Shown here: piece by piece, positions 1 through 11,172 of the stretch | Layout: every line of letters starts with the position of its first letter | How positions within the stretch are numbered: the stretch's first letter is position 1 | Origin: Erigeron canadensis | Lineage: Eukaryota > Streptophyta > Magnoliopsida > Asterales > Asteraceae | NCBI RefSeq assembly: GCF_010389155.1 | Contig: NC_057761.1 | Coordinates: forward strand, 18,974,501-19,038,500 | DNA: 64,000 bases | Direction of reading: 5' to 3' | Made by a program: the position numbers and the translations under genes | The notes under the pieces: generated by a model | Database searches by the model: none | Seen by the model: the letters and a program-made list of their open reading frames with translations, nothing else | Told to the model about the DNA's origin: nothing

Positions 1-73
1 TACCTATGACTTAACTACAAGTAAGTCCACTAATCTAAATTACAATTTATCACTATTTTTGGATTTCTAACAT
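1..73 (-). repeat. 3' LTR of element H, truncated by the window edge
   Basis: The stretch matches the distal end of the complete LTR at 48498-48830 almost base for base (minus-strand start TGTTAGAAATCC). It ends at 73 next to a purine tract (minus-strand CACTAAGGGGAGAA), which is the 3' polypurine tract. The rest of the LTR and the left target duplication lie outside the window. Confidence 0.9.
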
Positions 74-2582
74 TCTCCCCTTAGTGATATATTGTAATGA
101 ATGAAGTATGTGTTATGTTGTCTTGTAGGAATGAATTTGATGAGCCCGGTGGTGAAGACAATTGATGTGTTGAAACAAGTCTTCAAAGCTTTCTCTTTTG
201 TCTTTGGAGAACTTGATTCAGTCTTGGACTTGGACTTCTTGAAGTTAAATCATGTGGTGATTCTCAATGTTCTTTTTGAATAGAGAATAATGAGTGTGTG
301 TGTGTCTTCAATCTTTGAGGATTGTTAAATCATGAATTAGAGTTGTCTTTTGAAATGCGGAAGGTATGAATTTGGCTTTGATACTTCAATCTTTGATTCT
401 TGAGTGAAATTCAACTTCTTGATTCTTCATTCCAAGAAGTTTCATGAATATGTACTCTCCCCTTGATGTATGCATTGGAGCTTCTTTGATAAAATGTTGT
501 TGTATGACATGAAGATCTTGAATGAAGTGTGTTGATGAAGACTCTTTTGAAGCTTTAGTTCTTTGACTTGAATCTTCTAACCAATCTTTCAACTTTTTGA
601 AGCTTTGATCTTTGTCACATCATTTTTGAACACTTTGGAGATTAAGCATTTGAATGAAGTTTGGATAAGTCTCTTATGAAGTAATCATGCTCTCCCTCAA
701 TTCATGAGTATACACATTTTTGGAGCATCTTTGAACTTTTTGTAACATCTTGAGTGAATATCTTTTCAAATTCGGTCTCATTCTTATCTTGAAATCAATT
801 CGGATTTTCTTTTTCAAGCCAAGATCTCAATCAACTAAGAGCTTAGTGAAAATCTGAGCTCAATTGACTGAAATATAGTGAAAATATTTGACATCATGAA
901 GACTTTATTGTTTCATCAACTTCAAGTTATCATCCATCAAAGTTCCATGAATCCTCCATTTAGATCTTTAGGATGAATATCTTGATCTTCTCATCTTTGA
1001 AAGATAAACCTAAACCTTTTGAAACACCCAAACACAAACTTTTCTCCTTGTTGTCCTTATCAATCATACTTATTTCTTTCCAAATCAATCATAATATTTT
1101 ATCCCCCTCATAATGACAAAGTTGGGAACCAATTTCATTATGCAAACATTGATTGATAAAATGTCAGAAGAAATAACACGATCCGAAGCTAGATTTTGTG
1201 CACACGGAGAAATGTCGACCATCGAAACATCAACCCAAACCATTAGCACAACCCAAAGAATCCTAGAGATGACTAAAATGTAAGGTTGTTGGTGTTTTTG
1301 TGTTTGTGAGATGAGAAATGAAACCGGATAAGAATGATTCGTTAGCATGTTCAAAAATTGAAAGGATTAATGAAATGACCGATAGAAATGTATAACATTT
1401 TTCGGATTTCCTATGTATCATTGAGATATGCACAAAGCAATACTCTAACATAGTTCGGTTTGCGGCTTTTCAACCACGAGATTGCTTCAAAGAATATAAA
1501 TCATGGTTAGTACAACCGAAGCGTTCGATAACCACAATCTATTATCCTTAAAGACTTTTAGGAAAAAACGAGGTCACGTTTAGACTTCTCGTTAACTCAA
1601 TAACCACATAAATGTAATTATGAGACCTACTTTCAATGTTGGAAAAGATGTTAGCATTGGTAGGATTTTCATTTGATCATTGTGGAATATTAATTAAGAT
1701 ATCACTACAAATATTCCGGCTATATCACAAAGATAAGCAGTAATATCACAAAGATATGACTCGAATGTGTCCTAAATAAATGAATAATGATCAAATTAAT
1801 GACCAATCAAGATAGCTCTAGACACAAAGTGATCAAATGAAGTCGGGGACTGGAGCAGAGTGTCGCCCTTTTTCAATATCAACATCTTCCAAATGAAGAG
1901 TCAATAGAAATGTGAAAATCTCCGTTAGAAATGAAACAAGTATTTGTTAAGAAATACTTGAGGGGTTAAGTAAAGATGTGCATGCTTTACTGGGTCCATG
2001 AAGACTTCGTCAATATCGAGATATCAACAAATGACATCCGACAGAAACCTGTTTTACCCGGCGATTTGAGAATTTTAGGGAAGGGTATCATTTCTTTTAA
2101 CCCTTTTTTCTCAACATATCACCTTAACCTCTCACTTTTCGACTTTACTCCCTCCAACCTATTTGCACGAAAAACATCATCACTCAAAATACCCTCACTA
2201 TCTAATGAAAGAAGTGAATACTCCGGGGTTAGAACTCATCGGCGATGATGAAGTTCATGGAGTGAATTAATTGCTCATGTGCAAACTAATCACCGAACTT
2301 CAATTGATTGAAAATCATTGGAAAATCCTCAAACGTGTGTATGAAAATGTTTAAAACACATTTGAAGTTTTGGAAGTTTTTGAAATCACAAACTCCTCCT
2401 TAATCTATGCAAGAATAGATCAAAATGTTTTCAATAGAAAGGTGGAGCAAAAATCAGTTTTTGTGAAATCAAAAAAAGAGTAAAATCTTTGTTGTGATAT
2501 TTTCGGAAAACTTGAGAGTCTATTGTGAACAAGATTTTTCAATTGAGAAGCACAAAGTTTTGCTTCAACAACAATGTTCATA

Positions 2583-2860
2583 GTAAGACTGCTAGGGAGT
2601 ACAACAAGGCGTTCAATCCGTCACATCTTACATCAACAAGTTGGAGGCAATAAAACATTTAAGCAAACTTTAACTCAATCAGTTGTTCAAAATGAGACAA
2701 CTAGGGAGTACACAAAGGCGTTTGATCCTTCGCTTCTCATATCAACAATTGAGAGTTCGAAAAACTTTATTTTAAAGGAATTAACTGCTATTACACATAC
2801 ATATTCATATAAGACTACTTGGAAGTACACAAAGGCGTTCGATTCCTTGTTGTCTTATAT
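2583..2860 (-). repeat. Three TTGAACGCC stem-loop modules of element H
   Basis: Three modules lie at 2583-2631, 2692-2740 and 2807-2860. Each has a near-constant core (sense strand, close to TTGAACGCCTTTGTGTAC) flanked by GGA and TCC. Outside this, arms differ between copies but stay complementary: GTAAGA/TCTTAC, ATGAGA/TCTCAT and ATATAAGAC/GTCTTATAT. The same module occurs twice in element C (26514-26693), and its core occurs once in element A (38641-38662). Role unknown; the paired arms suggest a structured RNA. Confidence 0.75.
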
Positions 2861-2930
2861 CAATCTATATGTATAACAACAGGATCTTAGAATGTATAAA
2901 CATTCTAAAATAAATAAAGCATTGAAGAAC

Positions 2931-3014
2931 GGGTTATACACAGAGTATGTATAAGCCACATTGAAATAAATAAAAACAATGAAGAACGGGTTACATACAT
3001 AGTATATGCAAGCC
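2931..3014 (-). repeat. Two-copy 57-bp hairpin array of element H
   Basis: Two stem-loops lie 57 bp apart: 2934-2954 (stem TTATACA/TGTATAA, loop TACTCTG in sense) and 2991-3011 (stem TTGCATA/TATGTAA with one G-U pair, loop TACTATG). Each is followed in sense by ACCCGTTC. They match the three-copy array of element C at 26302-26435. Stem bases differ between copies while pairing is kept. Confidence 0.75.
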
Positions 3015-3140
3015 ACATTGAAATATAAATCTTTTTGTTTATTTTTGAAAATTTATATTTTTGAATTTGATTTTATCTTTTCAAATTTTGTATTTTGTTT
3101 TTCCAGAATGTGTCAAGAATTCCTTCAAATGTAAAATGAT

Positions 3141-4929
3141 TTAAGTTTCAAGATTTAATATACCAAGCTTGGAGATAAGAAAGTTAAACCTTTTTTCATC
3201 CAATGGTTTTGTGAACAAATCTGCAAGTTGATAGTCAGTTCCCACAAACAAAAGCTCGATGTCACCTTTCTCAATATGATCTTTGAGAAAATGATATCTA
3301 ACATCTATGCTTTGATTGAGAGTGGTTTACTGAGTTGACTGCAATAGCAATGGCACTCTGAGAGTCACAATAGATAGGGATATGATCATATTTCAGACCA
3401 TAATCAGTTAGTTGTGTCTTCATCCATAAAATTTGAGCACAAGAACTAGCCGCAGCCACATATTCAGCTTCAGTCGTTGATAGTGACACACAATTCTGTT
3501 TCTTGGAAGACCAACTCACAATTTTATCACCTAAAAATTGTAAAGTACCGGAAGTGCTCTTGCGATCAAGCTTACAACCTGCATGATCTGCATCTAAATA
3601 AGCAGTTAGATTGAATCTAGTATCCCTTGGATACCAGAGACCTAAATTGGGTGTACCCTCCAGATAACGAAAGATTCGTTTCACAGCTTGATAATGTAAA
3701 TCAGTTGGAGCAGCTTGATACCTAGCACACATACATGTTGCAAACATTATATCTGGGCGAGATGTTGTTAGATACAACAACGAACCAATCATACTTCGAT
3801 ATCTCTTTTGGTCAAATGGTTTCCCATTTTTATCAGCATTTATGTTTGTTCGAGCAGCCATTGGGGTAGAAATTGAAGAACATGAAGTCATATCAAACTT
3901 TTTCAACATGTCATGTATGTATTTACCTTGTGATCTAAAAATACCATTTGGTGATTGTTTGATTTGAAAACCCAAAAAGTAGTTCATTTCCCCAATCATG
4001 CTCATTTCAAAATGATTAACCATAAGAGATGAAAAGTTTCGGCAAAGTGTTTGACTGGTTGACCCAAAGATAATGTCATCAACATATATTTGGACAAGTA
4101 GAACATGCTTACCTTGTTTGCGAATGAACAAGGTAGGGTCAATTGTGCATTTGGTAAAGCCACCTCTTAGTAAGAAAGTAGTTAAGGAATCATACCATGC
4201 GTGAGGTGCTTGCTTAAGACCATAGAGAGCCTTGTCTAACCTGTAGACATGGTTTGGCCTTTGAGGATCAACAAAACCTTCAGGTTGATCAACGTAAACT
4301 TCTTCTTTGAGGTCACCATTCAAGAAAGCAGTCTTCACATCCATTTGAAACACAGTAAAGTTTTGGAATGCAGCATATGCTAAGAATATTCGAATGGCCT
4401 CCATTCTTGCAACTGGAGCAAAAGTTTCGTCAAAGTCAACACCAGGTTGTTGACAATAACCCTTTGCAACAAGTTGAGCTTTATTCCTTACTGCCACTCC
4501 ATTCCCATCCTTTTTGATTTCGAATATCCACTTTTTTCCGATTGGATCAACTTTTCTCGAATTTGGAACTAATCTCCATACCTTCAGTCTTTCAAATTGT
4601 GCGAGTTCATCTTGCATTGCCTTAACCCACTCTGGATCACGAAGAGCTTCAGAGACTCTTTTGGGTTCGATATTGCTAAGAGATAGTGCAACAAGACACT
4701 CGTTTACTGAAGTACGAGTAGTTACTCTGGCTTGTGGATCTCCAATTATTTGATCAGTAGGATGGTCTTTCCGCATACGTGTCCATTTGTGATTATGAGG
4801 AAGAGGATCTTGTTGTTGAATATCAACATCATCATCATTAAAACTTGGGTTTTGTTGAGAGATGGAATCATAACTTGGTAGAATTCTTTCCTCATAAGCT
4901 GGATGATCAAAGTCAAGTGGCACATACAC
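3141..4929 (-). pseudogene. Copia reverse transcriptase and RNase H of element H
   Basis: This is the pol C-terminal half, which copies element RNA into DNA inside the particle. The first 543 codons are open: the RVT_2 region ([36 protein letters not shown]), the catalytic YVDDIIFGS box, then RNase H with [14 protein letters not shown] and TEAEY. After SKH the frame breaks at about 3310 through an apparent 2-bp loss relative to element C (CACATTGATG against CATAGATG). The remainder can be followed in another frame to a stop at 3141. Upstream, 4930-5323 is a low-complexity linker with frame breaks. Not functional as a polyprotein. Confidence 0.9.
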
Positions 4930-5323
4930 ATTTGGAGTGTGTTAAATGGATTTGTTATCTGAGTAATGTGAGAAGGTTGTTCTTGAACATTCTCTTGAGA
5001 AGAATTATCAGGAGAGGATGGTGAAGAAGAATCATTAGAAGAGGATCCTTGCTCTGAAGAACTTGATGACGATTCATGATTGTTGTCAGGAACTGGATCG
5101 TTGTTTTGAATTGGTTCATTGTTTGAAATTGGTTCAACGATGACTTGAGGTTGTTTATCATGAATCGGTTTTGAATAATAGAATTCTTCAAAAAGAATAT
5201 CTAATTCATCACTTGTTGGAGTTGGAAACTTCTAGAATTTAGATGCTAAGGTAGAAGTCCTTGTAGAAGTACTTGAAGCACTTGGATCATTACTTGTTGG
5301 TAGCAAACTTTCTTGCTCAAAGA

Positions 5324-6004
5324 TCATGCCTGACATCTCATCTCATCAAACCAAACATTCATTGTTTCTTGAATTGTGTTTGTTCGGCGATTGTAGATTC
5401 GGTGGGCAATTGATGTTTTGGAATAACCAACAAAATAACCTTCATCACCTTTCTTCTCGAACTTTTCAAGATTCTCCCGATCATTCAAAGTGTAACAAAC
5501 ACACCCAAATATATGAAAGTAGTTGATGTTGGGTTTGCGTTTGTTAACAACCTCATAAGGAGTTTTTTCGAAATGCTGATTGATGATGGACCGATTCTGA
5601 GTGTGACAAGCAGTGTCAACAGCTTCAGCCCACATATTGGATGGCAATTTGGAATAAGCAAGCATTGTCCTTGCTGCTTCTATTAGCGTTCGATTTCTCC
5701 TTTCAACAAAACCGTTTTGTTGTGGGGTGCGAACTGCTGAGAATTGGTGAGTAATGCCTTTGGATTTGCAAAATTCATCAAAAACGGCATTCTTGAACTC
5801 AGTACCGTTATCCGAACGGATGTAACGAACTGGAAGTTGAAGATTTACTTGAGTAGTAGTGATGAAATTGATCAAAACCTGAGTTGTTTCTTCTTTGGAT
5901 GCAAGGAACTTGACCCAAGTATATCTTGAATAATCATCAACAATAACCAAGATGTATTTCTTCCCATTTCGGTTTTGTACTTTCATCGGCCCACAAAGAT
6001 CCAT
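5324..6004 (-). pseudogene. Copia integrase core domain of element H
   Basis: The integrase catalytic core inserts the cDNA into the genome. The first Asp is in MDLCGPMKV, the second in SDNGTEFKN, and the Glu in FVERRNRTL, so the D,D-35-E triad is present. The segment continues through WAEAVDTACHTQNRS and the GYFVGYS box typical of the copia integrase C-terminus. It stops within the linker before RT. It is out of frame with the PR segment just upstream because of the deletion near 6050. Confidence 0.9.
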
Positions 6005-6024
6005 GTGAAGTAAATGAAGAGGTG

Positions 6025-6576
6025 CTAAAGAGTTTGGGGATTTCTTCGGTTTATAAGAAGCTCACTTTCATACTTGTAGTCAGGCAAGCCTTCAACAAGA
6101 TGCTTGTTGACCAAAGTATTGATGGTATGGAAATTCAGATGAGAAAGTCTTCTATGCCATAACCAAGAATTCTTTGATGTAGCCTTTGAAATGAGACAAA
6201 TATTATCGGTTGGTTGGTTATCATCGAGATTGACGGTAAAAAGATTATCATCACGATCCCCGCAAAGAATGTCAACTCTATCTAGAGTTTGGACTTTACA
6301 ATTAGATTGTTGAAAAAGAACTTGAAGATTGTTGTCACAGAATTGTCCAACACTGAACAAGTTATGACTTAACCCTTCAACATAGTGAACTTTCTTGATG
6401 ACAATTCCATTTCGTTCAATGTCTCCATAACCTAAGATAGGAGCGAAATTGTTGTTTCCAAAGCGATCAGTTCCCATGAATCGTTCAACAAAATTCTTGA
6501 GCAAAGCTTTATTTCCAGTCATGTGCTTCGAACACCCGGAATTGAGTATCCAAACATAGATGGTTATTTCCTGCAA
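6025..6576 (-). pseudogene. Protease and integrase zinc-binding segment of element H, with damaged active site
   Basis: The segment starts just after a CAG at the gag/pol junction. The aspartic protease box reads WILNSGCSKHMTG, where element C has WILDSGC; the catalytic Asp is therefore Asn (codon at 6541-6543). The GAG-pre-integrase part follows (LWHRRLSHLNFHTIN, the HH half of the HHCC finger). The CPSC half seen in element C is missing: after KYESE the sequence jumps to an unrelated frame, so a short deletion removed it. Both lesions would inactivate the polyprotein. Confidence 0.88.
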
Positions 6577-7586
6577 ACAAAGAAATTTAACCGACTTTAG
6601 GTACCCACTTGAAGACGGGTCCTTGATTGTTAGTTAACACAGGCAGGGTATATAACTTAGGAAATGCATTCAGACATGCTTTTGAATCAACATAAGCATT
6701 AACAAGCACATTATCAATAAGCACATTTGGATAAAAAAGTACGAACATTCACACGAGAATTAAAAGTAACACGTCTACAAGCATTCACATCAACCACACG
6801 AGTACAGGAATTAAAATTGTTTACAAGCTCACAAGGCCTTGCCTTGGCACATTCAAAATTATTCAACAAAGATGAATTGTTTGAATTAATAGAAACACCC
6901 TTCTTCCTATTACCAGCCTTTCTCCTTCGTCTTTTCTTCTTTTTCTCAACATGCTTTTGATTACTAGTGAACTAGGTACTAATGTTTTAGCAACCCATTT
7001 AGCACCACTAGTTATACTCTTTCCACCTGTTGAATTGAAACTAAGAAGATTAGAACTAGGGGTTTTAAACACTTTCATCCTTTTAGAATCTTTTGGAGGT
7101 GAGGAAACTTCTTGCTTTTTTGGTTTATCATGAGAGAACCATCCATATTTATCCTTATATCTAGTTGTACCATTAGATGCATTCTTAGTTAGCAAAACTG
7201 AGCTAGACTTAGACACCTTAGGTAAAAAACTAGATTGAGAGCTAGATGGAGAAGCATTACAATAGTCTTTTGGAAGTTTCACTTTGGTGTAATTTGATCT
7301 GGGTGTGGTCTCAGCTTGTTCCTTTTTAACATGTTTAACCGGGGTAGGAATCTTTGGTTCTAACTTAATGGTCTTTGGTTCAGTCTTGACGAGCTTGAAC
7401 TGAACTCGTTCCTTCGAGTAAAATGAAGTTGGAGCTTTGGATAATGAATTTTGAGATTCCTCTTTTGTTTCAACTTTGATTTTGATAGATTCAATCTTTT
7501 TCTCTGTTTCTGAATCAAAAACATATTCTCCCTCCATGAATTTATCATAATCATCTTTTGTGAAAAATTTCAATGAAGGTTGATTA
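6577..7586 (-). pseudogene. gag C-terminal region of element H (distal fragment)
   Basis: This continues the gag of element H on the far side of insertion A. It is homologous to the last third of the element C gag (DKFMEGEYVFDSETEKK, LLTKNASNGTTRYKDKYGWF). The open frame runs from about 7586 to 6863 and then shifts. The tail (6862-6577) matches 22192-22648 of element C in broken frames and ends at the same stop-plus-CAG junction before PR. The region is Lys/Ser-rich and probably disordered. Confidence 0.85.
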
Positions 7587-7591
7587 GTTTC

Positions 7592-8548
7592 TGTTATAAC
7601 CAGTTTCGTCCAAACTGGCAAGTCTTTAGTTGGATCTGGAGACCAGAAGATTTATCCAGAAATATATTGAAGTCCAGTTGCAACGTACAGTTTATGCAAC
7701 TGAAGACTTCCTCTAGTTGAGATTTGATCAGAATAGAAGACATTCCAATTGACGTCAAAGACAACAAATGGAAGATAGAGAATGACAATGGCAGCGAAGC
7801 CCAGTTGGCATTCTACTCGGATCGAAACTGGAGAATATCAGTTTAAAGCCTTTACAATGCTTTACATTGTTTACGAGGAAGACCTTTTTGCTTTATGCAG
7901 CTTTATATAGACAATATCATTTGTCTATGATTAAAGTACAAAAGTGCATAAAGCAGGTTAGATAAAGTAATGTCTTGACTTACCTTATCAAGCATTTCAA
8001 AGGAACTTACTTAGTTTCCTTAAATGTTGTCAACCATATTTATACGACAAAGTTGGATTCCCAATGTCAACTTTGTCTATAAATAGAGGTCTTTGCACAA
8101 CAAGAATATAACTTTGCATTTTCAGACTTTTGCAATATTCTTAGTGTACTTGTGCAATATTCTCTCAATCGTAAAAGAGAACACTTCACAACTGTAAGTG
8201 TTTCGATTGTTAAAAGAGAATTTCCTAGTATAGATCATTTGTATTTCATAGGTTGTTAGGATATTTACATTTATGTATTATCTTGGTTCCGCAACAACCT
8301 TGTATTTTATTTAGTGCCAATAAATAAAATACATTTGAAAATTACAACTTGGTCTCACCATTTTATTTTAGTATACTTACTTATTGCATTGTCTTTCTCT
8401 TTGTCACCTACAAAGTAATCTATTCAAGGACTTGGTATACAATCACTGTAACTGGTCGTCTCCAGTTCAGTGTTTATATTGCAAAGAACTCTCACCATTG
8501 ACATAGAGGTGTCTTCAGTTAGTACCATCTCTTGAGTTGGGACTTATA
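7592..8548 (+). repeat. 5' LTR of element A
   Basis: The LTR begins TGTTATAACCAG and ends GGGACTTATA, so the ends are TG...TA rather than TG...CA. Both copies end this way, directly against the GTTTC duplication. A TATA box (TATAAATA) lies at 8078-8085 and probably drives the element transcript. Confidence 0.9.
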
Positions 8549-8550
8549 AG

Positions 8551-8561
8551 TGGTATCAGAG
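8551..8561 (+). other. Primer binding site of element A
   Basis: TGGTATCAGAG, two bases after the LTR, is complementary to the 3' end of plant initiator-Met tRNA, the usual copia primer. Confidence 0.85.
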
Positions 8562-8595
8562 TAGAAGGCTAACATAATTGCCTAGATCTGCTAAG

Positions 8596-11012
8596 ATGTC
8601 TACTACTGAAGGTGAGAATGGTCCTGGAAACAATGAAAACACTAATGTTAACAATACCATACCAAATGAAAATGCTAATAACAATCATCCTCCACCTCCT
8701 CCCAATGCCCAAACCATGTCCATGTACATTACTCAAATACTCCTATTCCCAAATTTGATGGGAATGGTGAAACATTTGGGACATGGAAGGCCAGAATGCT
8801 GCTGCATTTTGGTGGGATTGAAAGGTATATGTTAAAAATCCTTAAGGATGGACCCTATATACCCATGTCTCTTGGGGTAAGTCCTCTTCTTGATCCAATT
8901 GGAAGAAGAGGGTCTAGAGAAAAACCAGAAGACCACTGGTCAGATGAGGATCGCAGATTGGTAGATTTGGATACCAGACTGAAAAACATGATTCTTGCTG
9001 CTGTCCCTGAAGACTTAATTCCAACACTTGTGTTGTTTCCCAGTGCCAAGACAATGTGGGATGAATTAGTCATTCAGTTTGAAGGGGGTGAGGACACCAT
9101 TGTCACTAGAAAGGTTGCTCTGAACAAGAAGTATGAATCCTTCTTTGCTTTACCCAATGAAAGTCTAACTAGTACTTACACCAGATTCACTAGTCTTATC
9201 AATCAGTTAAGAGGGTTGGGTATTGAAAAAGACAAAGACATTCTTCTTGAGAAATTCTGTGATGTTCTTCCATCCAAATGGGAAAACATGATTCTTGTCC
9301 TAAGACAAGGTAAAACCCTGCACAGTCACACTCTTGCATCTCTCTATGGAGCCTTTGGATTCACAGAGGATAACAATGCTGCAAGACTTGTGGCTGAACA
9401 GGATGCCATAAACCATGCTCAAAGTTCCAAGGGAACCAGTTTCACTGGACAACCCTGTGCTGCTTTAATTTCTTCGGAGAATGTCCAGTTACATTCTATG
9501 AAGGAGATGTTAAGCAACTTACTGAACTCTGGGTTAACCACTGAGACCAGTGTTGGTTGTGATGAAACTGACGATGATGACCTGGTAGCCATGATTGCCA
9601 AAACCTTTAATAGGTTTAAGCACAAATCTAATCGATTCAATGGTTCCAACAATGCTTCCAGCTCCAACTCTCTGAACAAGGTCAATCTTACCTGCTATAA
9701 GTGTGGTAAGAAAGGTCATTTTATGAAGGATTGCAGGTCTAGTCAAATGAACAATCAATCTGGTCCCCTTATCCCAACTTATAATGTGCCTGATGATAAA
9801 TATAAAGCTAAATATAAGAAACTTAAGGCACAAATTGCCCTCTTGTCCCTTGAAAAAGAAAAAGAAAAAAATAAATGTATGATGGCAAACACTGAAAGGA
9901 AGTGGGAACTCTCTAATTATTCATCTGATGATGAAGAAGTGATTAGGGATATGTGTTTTACGGCACTAGAAGATCAACAACAACATCTGGTGAAAGATGA
10001 TGTCATTGCAGGAAGATGGGTGGACATCATTCTGAAAAAGGTATGTGATTATGATAAGCAGAATGACCCTGAATTGAAACTGGACATTGCTGAATCACTC
10101 AATGGTGATTTATTGTTTGTTGAAACTGTAAGAACTGATAGTGAAAGATATCTGGAAACAATTTTAATTGAATTGAACAATGTAAAACCCCAGTTGAATG
10201 ACTTGTAGAGTATCCAGTTGGCTTTAAAAGAATCAGTTTTGAAAATTGAAGCATTAAAACTTGAAAATCATAGTTTAAAATCTGATCTTGAGAAAGAAAA
10301 AAAGATTATCAAGTCCTGGGTTAATGCATCTGAGAAGAATTATGATGCTTTTTCAAGAACTATTGATGCCCAAAAGAATGCATGGAAATCTGGAGATCTT
10401 CAAATGGCAGCAGCCATACCAGATCTCCATGCATTACCTTCATCTCTTCAGGTTGAAACACCTTATGATCAACCTAAGAATTTCAAAACTGCATCTATTA
10501 AAATCACCCCAGTTGAGGTTAAAACTGGAGCCAATCAGGCTAAAGCTCCACTTAAAAAGGTTGTTTGTGAAAAGCCTTTGCCTTAAAAGTCAAAGGAGCC
10601 CAAGAATCCTAAGATCAAGAATCAAACTGAACCAAAGTCCAAGGGTCAGGTGTTTGGAGAAAATGACATTTTACTGAAACTGGACAATCAACTCCAACTT
10701 TTGTCTAGGCAGGTTCAGAGTTGTACTGCCAGAATCAAAAATCTGGAAGGAGCCTCTTCTCCTTCAGTTGAGAAACTAAATGTCAAAACCCTTTCTAAGT
10801 CTAAACAAAAGCAAAAGGCTCCATCTGGAACCAAAACCGAAAATGGAAAGGAAAGAAAATACCAAGTACCAATTGTTTTTACTCATGGATCTGAAGTAAT
10901 TGAACAAACTCCAGATTCAGCCTCCAGTTCCACCCTCCAACAATCAGTTGTGACTTCTCAAGTGAAGTCCAGTGAACCAATCAAGAAAAGATGGGTTCAC
11001 AAAAACAACTAA
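8596..11012 (+). pseudogene. gag of element A
   Basis: The nucleocapsid/capsid precursor starts at ATG 8596 (MSTTEGENG) after a leader of only 34 nt beyond the PBS. An Asn/Pro-rich N-terminus is followed by a frameshift between about 8735 and 8796. The UBN2-type capsid domain follows (MWDELVIQFEGGEDT, FTSLINQLRGLG), and then a CCHC knuckle (CYKCGKKGHFMKDC) at about 9693-9735. The C-terminal half is a Glu/Lys-rich, probably coiled-coil region. In-frame stops occur at 10206 and 10584, and the frame closes at 11012. No TQT repeats are seen, unlike the H/C family. Confidence 0.88.
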
Positions 11013-11019
11013 TAATTTT

Positions 11020-11172
11020 ATGGGTGTGCAGGGCGATCGAAAGAAGCATATCTGGTATCTGGACAGCGCAGCTGGACGGACTATGACAGGATATAAGCCC
11101 CTGCTGGAAGATTTCACTGTCCAAGATGGACCGACAGTGAGTTTTGGTAATGATGGTAGTGGAAAAAACTGA
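11020..11172 (+). pseudogene. Aspartic protease segment of element A, active site altered
   Basis: The box HIWYLDSAAGRTMTGY sits where copia proteases have a D-S/T-G triad; the Gly is replaced by Ala (codons at 11062-11070). The segment closes at 11172, and the downstream integrase region is in another frame, so at least one frameshift lies in the protease. The change at the conserved Gly probably abolishes activity. Confidence 0.75.

Larger units (their letters stand above)
74..3140 (-). other. 3' non-coding region of element H
   Basis: About 3.1 kb between the pol stop and the 3' LTR holds no credible long ORF. It aligns along its length with 26159-29099 of element C and, for the part nearest the LTR, with copy D (62775-64000). 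In the sense direction it holds a 57-bp hairpin array (3011-2934), three TTGAACGCC modules (2860-2583), a very well conserved block (about 2250-1975) and scattered purine tracts of GGGGGAG type (near 1105, 695 and 455, partly mutated) before the PPT at 74-87. Several spaced polypurine tracts are a described Sirevirus trait. Apparent ORFs here, for example on the plus strand at 1976-2248, are not kept open in the sister copies. Confidence 0.75.

Noticed and set aside
1976..2248. Plus-strand ORF of 90 codons in the 3' region of H
   Set aside because: It lies antisense in a conserved non-coding block, and the frame is not kept in element C.
8551..8561. tRNA gene fragments at TGGTATCAGAGC sites
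   Set aside because: Every occurrence sits two bases after an LTR or in the leader duplication and lacks any cloverleaf; they are primer binding sites.
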